Shown one piece after another: positions 24,206-32,799 of a stretch of 64,000 nucleotides of DNA; within the stretch, counting starts at the first letter, position 1; the number at the start of each line of letters is the position of its first letter. The DNA lies in assembly GCA_038727705.1 (NCBI GenBank), contig JAVYVJ010000001.1, positions 607,924-671,923 of the forward strand. The letters are read 5' to 3'. Below the pieces are notes generated by a model that saw nothing but the letters and a program-made list of their open reading frames with translations, did not search any database and was not told the origin of the DNA. The stretch is from Zestosphaera sp. Lineage in GTDB: Archaea > Thermoproteota > Thermoprotei_A > Sulfolobales > NBVN01. The translations under genes were made by a program, and so were the position numbers.

Positions 24206-26404
24206 CTAAGACCCCCTCTTCATATACACGACGCCTTCACGAACCTCTATGTCGGTTCTACTCATTAACAGAATCCACAGCAACTGGATAGAGACTTCTG
24301 TAGTGAATGGCAGTTCGTTAATATTCACCGTACCTCTCCTAGAGAGCTCGTACATGATGTAATCACCAAAGAGCTTCAGGTGCTCGGCGAGATTATTTAG
24401 GATGGTTAACCTCTCTAAGACCAAGGTGACGTTTTCAAGCACGCTAGGCATCTCTGTAAGGAGTTCATTAAACCCCCTCGTCAAGCTGTCCGGCGTTACA
24501 ATACTTTCTTTACTTACCTTAGACCTAATTAAGTCTACATGTCTTCTCAATCGGCTCAAAAGTAGTTCCTCTACATCTATTTTTTCTCCGTACATCGATT
24601 TTATCTTCATGCCTACTTTATTTATATCGGAGTAAAGACTGTTGCATAGATCGTTTGTAACGTTGAGTAAGTTAGTGTAGGTGGCCGCATATGTTCTTAA
24701 GTACGAGATCACTTCGGGCTCGCTGATTATTTCCGGTACGTCCGCTAATATATGACGCATTTTCTCAATTAGCAATGCTGAGTCAAGATCCCTCAATGGC
24801 TTCCTACTCAACTTGCCTAACATATCATTTAGTAAACTTCCAAGTTTCACTAACCCGCTGTGGATTGTTCTCAGCTTGGGTAGTGTGAAATCCACCAAGC
24901 TGCTGTACATGGCCAACATAGAATTCGTGTCTCTCACCATAGCCGAGCTTGAAAAGCAATTAACGCTTTCCATTCCATTTATCCTCAGTGAGATAGGGCC
25001 GAATTGCTCAGCAACGGTCATGTACGTGTTTAGAATTAAACCCTTAAGCCTTGAACAACTGTCTCTCAACAAGCCGGATACAGCCCCTATGTATGACAGG
25101 ATGTCTGTGACAGAGCGTGCGCTTTGTACGCCTGGTAATTTCTCCCGCAAATACTCGCTGCTGTAGGGTGTTGCGGTGATCAAAGCTATAGACTTTGATA
25201 GAGTGTTTAAGGATTTGTCAAATAACTCTAGCATGTTTGTTGAGACCTTGTCTATGTCACGCTTTATAGACTCCATAGCATTGTGGAGGGCCTGGAACTT
25301 GGCTGTGGATATCAGTCTCCTTGACAGCTCGAGTTTCGAGCTACCCGCCGCATACTCGAGTTCGGCTATAACGCTTCTGATAGGTTCTAATTCTTCCTCA
25401 CTCCATAAGCCACTGCTCTTCATTACGTCGTAAACTTGCTTCAGTGCATCTATCTCACGTGTCAGTCTATCTAAGATCGACATCAGATATTTTTTCTCCT
25501 TTACTACCACCTTCACGTAGTATGAAGACATTGTCAGGAAGGAGGTTATAACTCCGGCCAGGATAACTGAGGCCGTATTTAGCTCTAGATAGCTGTAGAA
25601 CGGCTCAGACCTCAAAACCGACATGCTTAAGTAGAAGGAACCCACAAAACCTAGGAGAGGTAGCAGATGACTCATCACCACAGCAAGAATGTTGCTCACC
25701 TCCCCACCTGGCGTAGTTCGCGTAATTATGGAGATGAACGAAGCTATAGTGAAACTAGCTATCACTGCCAAGATCAAATTAGTTAACTCTGCCGCTGTCA
25801 CTACAAGCATGTGAGGAACTATCGTCACGTCTGGGACTAGATAGTAGACACCTACAAATGGTAGGAAGGCGAAGCAGATGCTCATAACGTCTGACAAGTA
25901 GACCTTAAAGCTCCTAGATGCAAGGGTTGCTAACGCAGGTATCCAGATGAGCATGTAAGCACTAACCTCCACACCGGGGAGCTCGTCCATGAGCAGCATA
26001 GCTAGGAAGAAGAATATCGGCAGGTGTGTGGATAACTCCCAGAAACTAAGCTTGGTTGCAAGGTTCCACGCAATCACAGTGATCATCAGCAATGTCGTCA
26101 GTATTATGTATAAACCTCCTATCGGTGGAAGTCTGGCGGAAGAGAAGGAGAAAGCAACGTTGACTATCACTATGTAGCTTACGAATAGAGAGGAAAACGA
26201 TAAAGCGTCGTATCTCGGACTATCTTTAGGGTAAAGTAGCGGTGCAATGAGAGTTATGACTATTAAGGATCCAGTCAGCGGTATTCCTATAGGGTCTTGC
26301 ATGACTCTTAATGCATGACTGGTCAGCAGTATCCAAGATGAGATTACCAGCGAAACTAGGAAAGTTCTTAGCTTCATGCCTCTAAATATAGGGTAGTTTG
26401 TCAT
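24206..26404 (-). CDS. Unrecognised 732-residue polytopic membrane protein with long helical cytoplasmic region
   Basis: The first ~300 residues contain about eight to ten hydrophobic segments (for example TFLVSLVISSWILLTS, GSLIVITLIAPLLY, LLPLLGFVGSFYLSMSVL). Residues ~310-690 are predicted helical and hydrophilic with coiled-coil character (MSILDRLTREIDALKQV). The last ~45 residues (RRGTVNINELPFTTEV, then LLWILLMSRTDIEVREG) look like a small winged-helix-type cap. The architecture recalls sensors or mechanical adaptors, but I find no known family motif. The start overlaps the upstream gene by ATGA. Confidence 0.75.
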   Translation of the reverse strand: MTNYPIFRGMKLRTFLVSLVISSWILLTSHALRVMQDPIGIPLTGSLIVITLIAPLLYPKDSPRYDALSFSSLFVSYIVIVNVAFSFSSARLPPIGGLYIILTTLLMITVIAWNLATKLSFWELSTHLPIFFFLAMLLMDELPGVEVSAYMLIWIPALATLASRSFKVYLSDVMSICFAFLPFVGVYYLVPDVTIVPHMLVVTAAELTNLILAVIASFTIASFISIITRTTPGGEVSNILAVVMSHLLPLLGFVGSFYLSMSVLRSEPFYSYLELNTASVILAGVITSFLTMSSYYVKVVVKEKKYLMSILDRLTREIDALKQVYDVMKSSGLWSEEELEPIRSVIAELEYAAGSSKLELSRRLISTAKFQALHNAMESIKRDIDKVSTNMLELFDKSLNTLSKSIALITATPYSSEYLREKLPGVQSARSVTDILSYIGAVSGLLRDSCSRLKGLILNTYMTVAEQFGPISLRINGMESVNCFSSSAMVRDTNSMLAMYSSLVDFTLPKLRTIHSGLVKLGSLLNDMLGKLSRKPLRDLDSALLIEKMRHILADVPEIISEPEVISYLRTYAATYTNLLNVTNDLCNSLYSDINKVGMKIKSMYGEKIDVEELLLSRLRRHVDLIRSKVSKESIVTPDSLTRGFNELLTEMPSVLENVTLVLERLTILNNLAEHLKLFGDYIMYELSRRGTVNINELPFTTEVSIQLLWILLMSRTDIEVREGVVYMKRGS

Positions 26405-27492
26405 TGCGAGCCCCTCTCCACCTCTGATAGGAATTCCCTAGTCAATCTGATGGCAGGCAAGATGGTCTTAAGGTTCCTCTCTTCTCCACTAAGAACTTCG
26501 GTAATTCGCCATATATCACTAGCGAGGATGCCTATCAGCTCCTGACTGCTTTCAGCTAGAAACATACGCACATAATCCGTATCAGACTGTTTAGGGATGA
26601 ACACCTTATGTATAGTCCAGCCACATGCCTTAATCATGTCAGTAATACTTACTTCGTTAAGGAGCTCTGCGTTACCCTCTAGATATGCATACCCCAAATC
26701 CCCTGTGAAGACGGCCCCCCAAGTGAGGAACTTAGCCAGACTGGAAGCCCCGGCTATATTCCTTATCAATAAGGAAGCGTCGTTGATACTGAATAGAGAA
26801 ATGAAATACACGTGCCTAGTCTCCCTGGTGTCCGCCAGTATGATGTCCCTACCTATAATGTCCCTACCTATATTTTCCGAGTAGAGCCTTAGGGCCCACC
26901 TCACCAAGTCCTCTAACACGTCGCTGTAAAAATACTTGCGTAACCTATCTATCCTCAGTACACTCACTCTATTAACTAATCTCTCTTTCAACGTCTTCGC
27001 CAGGAAGGTAATTAAGTTAAACTTATCTACAAGACTTAGATCGTTCTCCACCAGAATTAACGCCTCCGCTCTACCAGTGCTACCTTTAAACGCTCTAAAC
27101 TTCTCAAGTATCCTGTAATTGATGAAGAAATCCTCCGTGTGCGCCCTGAGTAGGAGAAATAACTCGCCAACGTCGTCAGTCAGTAGTGAGGAAAAGACGG
27201 ACTCAGCATCCGATACGGTGTCAGTAACTTTATCCTGGAAGCTTACCCAGGCTGTGTAGCGATATGGAAGCCTGGAAGACCCAAGAACTAAATAAGTGTT
27301 CGGCTTGACAAACTTTACGGATCTCTCGCGATTCTCCTCTTTAGCTTTGATTATGGCATAGCCCTTATTCACTAGAGGATCTATAAGCAGATCTGCGAAA
27401 GGAGTGTCTACAATCACTGCCAGCTTACTGTAGTCTATAAAGTCTAAAGAGCTTAAGAAACCCTCAAACACGTATAAAGACCAGAGGCTCAT
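26401..27492 (-). CDS. Unrecognised 363-residue soluble protein, first gene of the three-gene operon
   Basis: An alpha/beta-looking protein with Rossmann-like stretches (KLAVIVDTPFADLL, NTYLVLGSSR, AEALILVEND) and no membrane segment. No family motif is recognised. I choose ATG 27492 over the TTG one codon earlier, with GGTGGG ahead as ribosome-binding site. A minus-strand TATA element (GATTTATAGT, near 27533-27545) marks the likely operon promoter. A perfect 15-bp tandem duplication sits inside (26843-26872). It overlaps the following gene by 4 bp. Confidence 0.72.
   Translation of the reverse strand: MSLWSLYVFEGFLSSLDFIDYSKLAVIVDTPFADLLIDPLVNKGYAIIKAKEENRERSVKFVKPNTYLVLGSSRLPYRYTAWVSFQDKVTDTVSDAESVFSSLLTDDVGELFLLLRAHTEDFFINYRILEKFRAFKGSTGRAEALILVENDLSLVDKFNLITFLAKTLKERLVNRVSVLRIDRLRKYFYSDVLEDLVRWALRLYSENIGRDIIGRDIILADTRETRHVYFISLFSINDASLLIRNIAGASSLAKFLTWGAVFTGDLGYAYLEGNAELLNEVSITDMIKACGWTIHKVFIPKQSDTDYVRMFLAESSQELIGILASDIWRITEVLSGEERNLKTILPAIRLTREFLSEVERGSQ
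26843..26872. repeat. Perfect 15-bp tandem duplication within coding sequence
   Basis: The unit ATGTCCCTACCTATA occurs twice without gap, adding a second copy of five residues (IGRDI IGRDI) in the minus-strand protein. The frame is kept, so the protein simply gains five residues. Confidence 0.95.
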
Positions 27493-27607
27493 CAAAACCC
27501 ACCAGTCATCTCTAAATGTATTATTGTACTTACTCCACTATAAATCTTAACCCTATGTGAGGACTTTGGGATCCCTCCACATTCGACCAAGATTAACTCA
27601 CATAAAT

Positions 27608-28708
27608 CTACTTGACTACCTCTGCGATGAATCTGCCGTCCTCATATATTAACTCTCCATCAGCAAACACTTTACCTCTTCTCATATCCTTTATCAGGTC
27701 CCAATGTATCGACGATTTGTTGATTCCTCCTGTCTTTAGGTATGAAGCGCCTAAGGCCATGTGTGTCGTTCCTCCGATCTTCTCGTCGAACAGTATCTCT
27801 TTGGTAAACCTAGTTATGTCGTAGTTCAGGCCGAAAGCTACTTCACCTAACCTCCTTGCACCCTCGTCAGTTTCAAGCATTTTCCGAAGGAGTTCACCAC
27901 CGACTTCAGCATCAGCCTTCACGACCTCACCCCTCTGGAAAACTAGTCTAGCATTCCTTACTTCAACCCCCCTCCATACTGCTGGAAAGTCAAACCTGAT
28001 GAAGCCCTCTGTGAAATCTTCGTGAGGTCCTGTGAAGACCTCGCCTCCGGGCATGTTATTCCTTCCGTCATCATTGATCCAAACCCTCCCACCAACATTG
28101 AGCAGTATGTCTGTATCATCACTCAGTATCCTTAACTCAGAAACTTTGCTCAAAACCTCTGCAACTCTCTGCTGAAGGCTTGCCTGCGACACCCAGGCGC
28201 TGACCGGATCCTCCGCGTGGAGCTTGAGAGATCTGAAAACAAAGTCCTCGTACTCGAGTGGGGACATGTTGGCCTCCTGAGCCATAGCCCTCGTAGGATA
28301 CGCAGTGACAACCCACCTTAGAAGACCTTCGCTATCTCTCCTCATGAATATCTCGCTCAGCTTACGCATGGCCTGAGCCCTTATTTTGATTCTCTCAGGA
28401 TCGACGCTTACTAGGTGCTTCGAATGCGTCGATGAAAGCACGGAGATCCTTACATCAACGTTCTCACTCATGAACTCGTCTATCCTAGACTGAAACCTGA
28501 GGAGCTCCTCTGGCGCGTGTCTGTAGAATATTTCATTGAGGATCTCATCGTTTAGGCTCCACCTCGGGTAACCACCCTTCACCACTACCTCCCTCCATAT
28601 CTCACGCACTAGCGGGTATGCTTCATAAGTGGAAATCACGAGAACCTCATCACCTGCTTTAACGTTAGTGCAGTACTCAGTAATTAATTTAGCAAGTTTG
28701 TTTAACAC
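27608..28708 (-). CDS. M29 family aminopeptidase
   Basis: A 366-residue thermophilic metalloaminopeptidase of the M29 family. It has NVKAGDEVLVISTYEAYPL early, GRNNMPGGEVFTGPHEDFTEG in the middle, and GEVAFGLNYDI, EKIGGTTHMALG, SSIHWDLIKDM at the end, which carry the glutamate, histidine and aspartate metal ligands. I prefer the GTG at 28708 over the ATG at 28780: a minus-strand TATA element (28741-28750) predicts transcription start near 28720, and GGTGGT precedes the GTG. The family start (LNKLAKLITEYC) also matches. It would trim imported peptides. Confidence 0.88.
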   Translation of the reverse strand: MLNKLAKLITEYCTNVKAGDEVLVISTYEAYPLVREIWREVVVKGGYPRWSLNDEILNEIFYRHAPEELLRFQSRIDEFMSENVDVRISVLSSTHSKHLVSVDPERIKIRAQAMRKLSEIFMRRDSEGLLRWVVTAYPTRAMAQEANMSPLEYEDFVFRSLKLHAEDPVSAWVSQASLQQRVAEVLSKVSELRILSDDTDILLNVGGRVWINDDGRNNMPGGEVFTGPHEDFTEGFIRFDFPAVWRGVEVRNARLVFQRGEVVKADAEVGGELLRKMLETDEGARRLGEVAFGLNYDITRFTKEILFDEKIGGTTHMALGASYLKTGGINKSSIHWDLIKDMRRGKVFADGELIYEDGRFIAEVVK

Positions 28709-28740
28709 TATTATACCACCGACTGATATGTGGTGTAGAG

Positions 28741-28750
28741 GATTAAATAA
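28741..28750 (-). promoter_or_regulatory. TATA element of the M29 aminopeptidase gene
   Basis: TTATTTAATC on the minus strand, about 33-42 bp before the GTG start at 28708. It decides the start choice because the longer reading would begin upstream of it. Confidence 0.45.
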
Positions 28751-28807
28751 GAAATTGTCATAGGAACGTGAACCTGCCACAATGCTTATTGGGCATGATT
28801 AGTCTTA

Positions 28808-28845
28808 AAAAAGAGTGAAACAAAAAATGTTTTAATTTTAAAACT
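28808..28845 (-). terminator. T-rich termination region after gdhA
   Basis: Directly after the gdhA stop the minus strand has several T runs, including two TTTTTT tracts, with no strong hairpin. This is the form archaeal transcription termination usually takes. Confidence 0.45.
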
Positions 28846-28848
28846 CGG

Positions 28849-30114
28849 TTAGAGCCAACCACGGAGTTTCATGGCCTTGTAAACCCTCTCAACGGCTAGA
28901 ACGAATGCAGCGTCACGCATTGTTACCTTTCTATCCTTTCTCTCAGCCTTTAGCTTCTCCCATCTATCTGCAGTCCTCTTGAAGTTGCCCCTCATTATCA
29001 GGGCTAGCCTAGTTCTGGTTTCTTCCTCATCCCAGAAATACCACTGCAGGTTCTCAACCCACTCTAGGTAGGACATTATTACGCCTCCGGCATTAGCCAA
29101 GATGTCAGGCACCACGGCTATGAAATCCTTCCTATCATAGAGTACCTTCTCGGCCTCAGGGGTTGTGGGTCCGTTGGCCGCCTCAACGATTAGTCTTGCC
29201 TTCACCTTGTTGACGTTCTCACCCGTTATAACGTTCTCGATAGCCGCTGGTATTAATATGTCAGCATCTACATACAGTGATGCATCAGGATCGCTTAATT
29301 TCTCACCACCTGGGTAGTTAATGATTTTACCGGTCTCGTTCTTAACCTTTATGGCGGTGTCTACGTTCAATCCGTTAGGATCATAGACAGTGCCTGAAGT
29401 ATCACTCACCGCGACTACCTTAGCACCGTAGTGTTTAGCCCAGTAAGCCGCGTACTGACCTGCGTTTCCGAAGCCGTGAATGGAAATTACCCTGTTCTCA
29501 AGCCCGCCTAACCACGCCTCTGCTGCTGCCTTAGCAGCGATTACGGTGCCGAAGCCTGTTGAATACATTCTAACCGGATTGCCCCACAGTTCTGGAGGCT
29601 TCGCGGTAAATACCCCAGGAACATTATACCCTTTCAGCTTACTGTATTCGTCGATCATCCACATCATTATCTGCGGGTTTGTGCCGACGTCAGGTGCTGG
29701 AATATCTACAAGGTCGCCTATCAGGGGAGCTATAGCTCTAGCGTAGCCTCGACTTAACTGCTCAAGCTCGCGTAGAGATAGTTTCTTAGGGTCAACCTTA
29801 ACTGCACCCTTACCGCCTCCATAGGGTATCCCGGCCAGCGAATTCTTCAAAGTCATACCAAGAGCCAACGCCATGTCACTTTCTAGGGTAACTTCGGGAT
29901 GGAATCTTATACCACCCTTGTACGGGCCTAATGCGTTATTATGCTGAACTCTGTAACCCTCGAAGAGGGTTAAACTGCCGTTATCCATCCTGACTGGAAT
30001 CTTGACCATCAAGACCCTGTCAGGTTTGCTCATGTAATCGTAGACCTCGTGAGGTAATCCAGCTAGCTCGATCGACTCCTTCAAAACTCTTAACATCCAC
30101 TCAAGGTAAGACAC
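28849..30114 (-). CDS. gdhA: Glutamate dehydrogenase
   Basis: A 421-residue hexameric-type archaeal GDH. It has the substrate lysine region [22 protein letters not shown], the catalytic [13 protein letters not shown], and the dinucleotide-binding [10 protein letters not shown]. The acidic DTSG after strand two hints at NAD preference but does not prove it. It links 2-oxoglutarate and glutamate in amino-acid fermentation by regenerating the amino acceptor for transaminases. It is a single-gene unit with its own promoter and a T-rich terminator. Confidence 0.96.
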   Translation of the reverse strand: MSYLEWMLRVLKESIELAGLPHEVYDYMSKPDRVLMVKIPVRMDNGSLTLFEGYRVQHNNALGPYKGGIRFHPEVTLESDMALALGMTLKNSLAGIPYGGGKGAVKVDPKKLSLRELEQLSRGYARAIAPLIGDLVDIPAPDVGTNPQIMMWMIDEYSKLKGYNVPGVFTAKPPELWGNPVRMYSTGFGTVIAAKAAAEAWLGGLENRVISIHGFGNAGQYAAYWAKHYGAKVVAVSDTSGTVYDPNGLNVDTAIKVKNETGKIINYPGGEKLSDPDASLYVDADILIPAAIENVITGENVNKVKARLIVEAANGPTTPEAEKVLYDRKDFIAVVPDILANAGGVIMSYLEWVENLQWYFWDEEETRTRLALIMRGNFKRTADRWEKLKAERKDRKVTMRDAAFVLAVERVYKAMKLRGWL

Positions 30115-30125
30115 TCATGTCACCA

Positions 30126-30156
30126 CATGTTAATATTTAAACATGACTTTATATAT
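30126..30156 (-). promoter_or_regulatory. gdhA promoter with a 20-bp imperfect palindrome
   Basis: A minus-strand TATA box (TATATAAAG, 30147-30155) is followed downstream by CATGTT/AACATG arms (30126-30131 and 30140-30145) around an AT-rich centre. The palindrome lies between TATA and the ATG at 30114, at the expected transcription start, where a repressor would act. Confidence 0.5.
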
Positions 30157-30279
30157 TTGAGCTGTGTATAAAAACATGCACACTTTTTTAAACAGCGTGC
30201 CACCGCATTAACCCAAAACTTAAAGTTGACGTGGTCCCAACGTTGACTTCGCATATAATGATTCACTTTATTAGGGTAA

Positions 30280-30924
30280 ATGACTTATGTTTGTATGATG
30301 GTTATGGAGGGCTGTAAGGACAGGCTGGGCATAATGAGCTATGTTATGAAGTTAGCTTACGAGAAAAACCTCATCAACCTGCTGGGGGGTAACGCTAGCA
30401 TTAGGTGTGGTGAAGGTTTCTTCATAACGCCCTCCCAAGTGCCTAAAAACTCCCTCAGCATAGAGGACTTCGTCTTCATAAGGCTGGGCGATAACCAGGT
30501 AATAAGTAGCTCAAGTAGAAGGCCCTCAATAGAGTGGAGGATGCACAAAGCCGTGTACGTCGCCAGACCTGAGGCTTACGCAATACTCCACACACATAAT
30601 CCATACACCATCGCCCTCTACGACGCTGGACTAAGAGTAGACGTCACTAAGTTCGTAGAAGCATACTCGATCGGCGAGTGTGTTGAGACAGTTCCTTACA
30701 AGCCTGCAGGCTCTCTAGAGTTAGCTAACTCGACGGCAGAGGCGTTGAGAAGATGCAGGGTCGCAGTACTCTTAAACCACGGTGTCATCTCAGCATGTAA
30801 GGATCTCTACAGTTGTCTCGACGCGCTGGAAGCACTTGAAGACCTCAGCAAGATAACATTAGTACAGCACCTGCTGAAACTGTTAAGCCGCGCTGAACCT
30901 GGCTCAGGACGTCTCCCACCTTAA
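30280..30924 (+). CDS. Class II aldolase/adducin family protein (FucA-like)
   Basis: A 214-residue class II aldolase-fold protein. It has the GNASIR phosphate loop region, GFFITPSQ, the zinc-binding HTHN (from LHTHNPYTIAL) and LNHGVISA. Archaeal members act as fuculose-phosphate-type aldolases or methylthioribulose-phosphate dehydratases; the sequence alone does not separate these. A TATA-like CATATAATG about 30 bp before the ATG suggests a leaderless transcript. Confidence 0.83.
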   Translation: MTYVCMMVMEGCKDRLGIMSYVMKLAYEKNLINLLGGNASIRCGEGFFITPSQVPKNSLSIEDFVFIRLGDNQVISSSSRRPSIEWRMHKAVYVARPEAYAILHTHNPYTIALYDAGLRVDVTKFVEAYSIGECVETVPYKPAGSLELANSTAEALRRCRVAVLLNHGVISACKDLYSCLDALEALEDLSKITLVQHLLKLLSRAEPGSGRLPP

Positions 30925-30980
30925 GTTATGGCAGTTATTTATTAACCTCCAAGAACTGATAGTGAAGAGATGTCTGGAGA

Positions 30981-31810
30981 ATGTTTAAGTTAGGTAATCT
31001 TAATCTTTTGCTTTACTTCATAGTCGCCTTCGCTTTTTCGTGGATATTTTGGATACCTCAAGTCCTGGTTGCGAGAGGAATATTGCTGACGCCGTCAATC
31101 ATCACAGACTTCCTGTTAGGTCCTTTTAATCCGGCAGCCTTCGGCCCCCTCGTCTCAGCATTCTCTCTAACCTATCTGAATGAGGGAGTGAGTGGATTGA
31201 AGTCCCTACTTAAGAGAGGGCTGGACTGTAACTTCAGGAAGGTATGGTTTATCCCTATTTTCCTCCTTTTTCCGGTAATGACAGGCAGCGCTCTTCTGCT
31301 AACAATGCTTGCTGGTGAAACACCGCCTGAATTGACTACCTCCTACGATCTCTTCACGGTCGCCATGATCTTTACCTACATATTCTTCCTAGGAGGACCC
31401 TTTCAGGAGGAGTGGGGCTGGAGAGGGTATGCGTTAGATAGGCTTCAAGAAAGGTGGAGTGCCCTCACCTCAAGTATTTTGCTCGGACTTATGTGGGGCT
31501 CTGGCACCTACCGCTGTTCTTCATGCCCGGGACTATACAGTCTCAAACCCCATTCTGGGGTTTCATGAGCTTGATAATCTGTGGTTCGCTGCTGTTCACC
31601 TGGATCTATAACAATACCGGCGGTAGTATCTTAGCTGTAATGCTCTTCCACACTATGAATAACCTATCTCTCGTAATCTTCCCAACGCTTAGAACTGCGT
31701 CAGGCGGTCTCTACCTGCTAATCCTCAACGTAGTTACTGCAGCAATAGTGTTATCAGTATGGGGTCCTAAAAAGTTAGCTCACACAAATCAAAGGTACCT
31801 CAGCATCTGA
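30981..31810 (+). pseudogene. CPBP-family intramembrane metalloprotease, frameshifted
   Basis: Two overlapping frames together make one CPBP (CAAX/Abi) protease of about 276 residues. The first frame holds the N-terminal helices and the EEWGWR motif. The second frame continues with LWHLPLFF and HTMNN. The frame changes near 31493-31500 at a GGGG run: one extra G would give a continuous reading with LMWGLWHLP. As written, the first frame runs to a stop at 31568 in a non-family tail and lacks the two histidine motifs. Either a real one-base deletion or a sequence error. The family cleaves membrane proteins or prenylated peptides. Confidence 0.8.
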
Positions 31811-31886
31811 AGACTGTGCCGAAACTATGGTCACGAAGTCATGCCTCTTTAAAGCGATTAACCAAGCCTTTGACAGCCTCCCAATG

Positions 31887-31894
31887 TTTTTATA
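31887..31894 (+). promoter_or_regulatory. TATA element for the sugar isomerase-like gene
   Basis: TTTTTATA predicts transcription start near 31915-31920, just before TTG 31926 and after the upstream ATG 31827, which therefore is unlikely to be used. Confidence 0.5.
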
Positions 31895-31925
31895 CCTTCG
31901 GAGAACATATACAGGGTGTCTTAAG

Positions 31926-32729
31926 TTGAAGTTGGGTCTCAATACGAACGTGTATATCGATTATCCCCTTCACGAGGTAATAAGGAGAGCTTCAGCGATG
32001 GGTTATGAGGGAGTTGACGTAGCGCGTACCCATCTGTGCGGGAGGTATAGGGAGGTAAGCGAGGAAGATCTGGTCAGGGCTAAGGGGGCTTCCACCTACT
32101 ATGGGATCTCTATATACAACATTCAAGGAAGTTGGGGTCCATTCCTTGATGTCGAATTCGCTAAGAGTAGAATAGAGTTAGCGAGGAAGCTAGATTGCCC
32201 TGTAGTTAACCTAGGTGCTGGACTCCCCTACGGACCTAGTGATGACTTTGACGACGTGTTGAAGAAAACCATCACCCTCCTTGGTGAACTCCGTGATAAC
32301 GCTAAGAGTTACGGAATCGAGGTTGCTGTAGAGCCTGAGGTCAGGCCTTACTTGTCCCCGCAGACCCCCATAATTAACCGCTACCAAACTTACGAAATAA
32401 TTCTAAAGGAGTTGCCCGGGGTTTGGCTGGTTTTAGACGTTGAGCACGCGATAGTGAATCATGAAAACCCTAACTACGTGATAAGGAAGTACAAGGATTA
32501 TATAAGGGTGATACATCTCAGCGATACGATAGACGGACTTCACCTTCACTTAGTACCTGGGAGGGGAGAGCTCGACTTTTACTCCATCCTCGGAAGCCTC
32601 ATAGATGTGGATTATAGAGGATTCATCTCTATGGAAATATATCCACACTATAGAGAACCGGATAAAGCAGCCTACGAAAGCATAATTTATACCCAAAGAG
32701 TTATTATGGAGTTAAGCGGGAAAGCGTGA
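31926..32729 (+). CDS. Sugar phosphate isomerase/epimerase-like TIM-barrel protein
   Basis: About 267 residues of the xylose-isomerase-like/endonuclease IV TIM-barrel family. Metal-ligand segments are AVEPEVRPY (Glu), LVLDVEHAI (Asp, His), VIHLSDTIDG (His) and ISMEIYPHY (Glu). I place the start at TTG 31926 with GGGTGT six bases ahead, because the TATA element lies just upstream. It is probably a ketose 3-epimerase or inosose-type isomerase; the substrate is not evident. Confidence 0.82.
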   Translation: MKLGLNTNVYIDYPLHEVIRRASAMGYEGVDVARTHLCGRYREVSEEDLVRAKGASTYYGISIYNIQGSWGPFLDVEFAKSRIELARKLDCPVVNLGAGLPYGPSDDFDDVLKKTITLLGELRDNAKSYGIEVAVEPEVRPYLSPQTPIINRYQTYEIILKELPGVWLVLDVEHAIVNHENPNYVIRKYKDYIRVIHLSDTIDGLHLHLVPGRGELDFYSILGSLIDVDYRGFISMEIYPHYREPDKAAYESIIYTQRVIMELSGKA

Positions 32730-32799
32730 GACAAGGTTTATGAAGTTTAGTGAAACGGATGAGGTCTCTCAGTTTTTATTAAAGCCGGGATCCCAACTT

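Noticed and set aside
28709-28780. Longer N-terminus for the second M29 aminopeptidase
   Set aside because: It runs across the TATA element; family homology begins at the GTG 28708.
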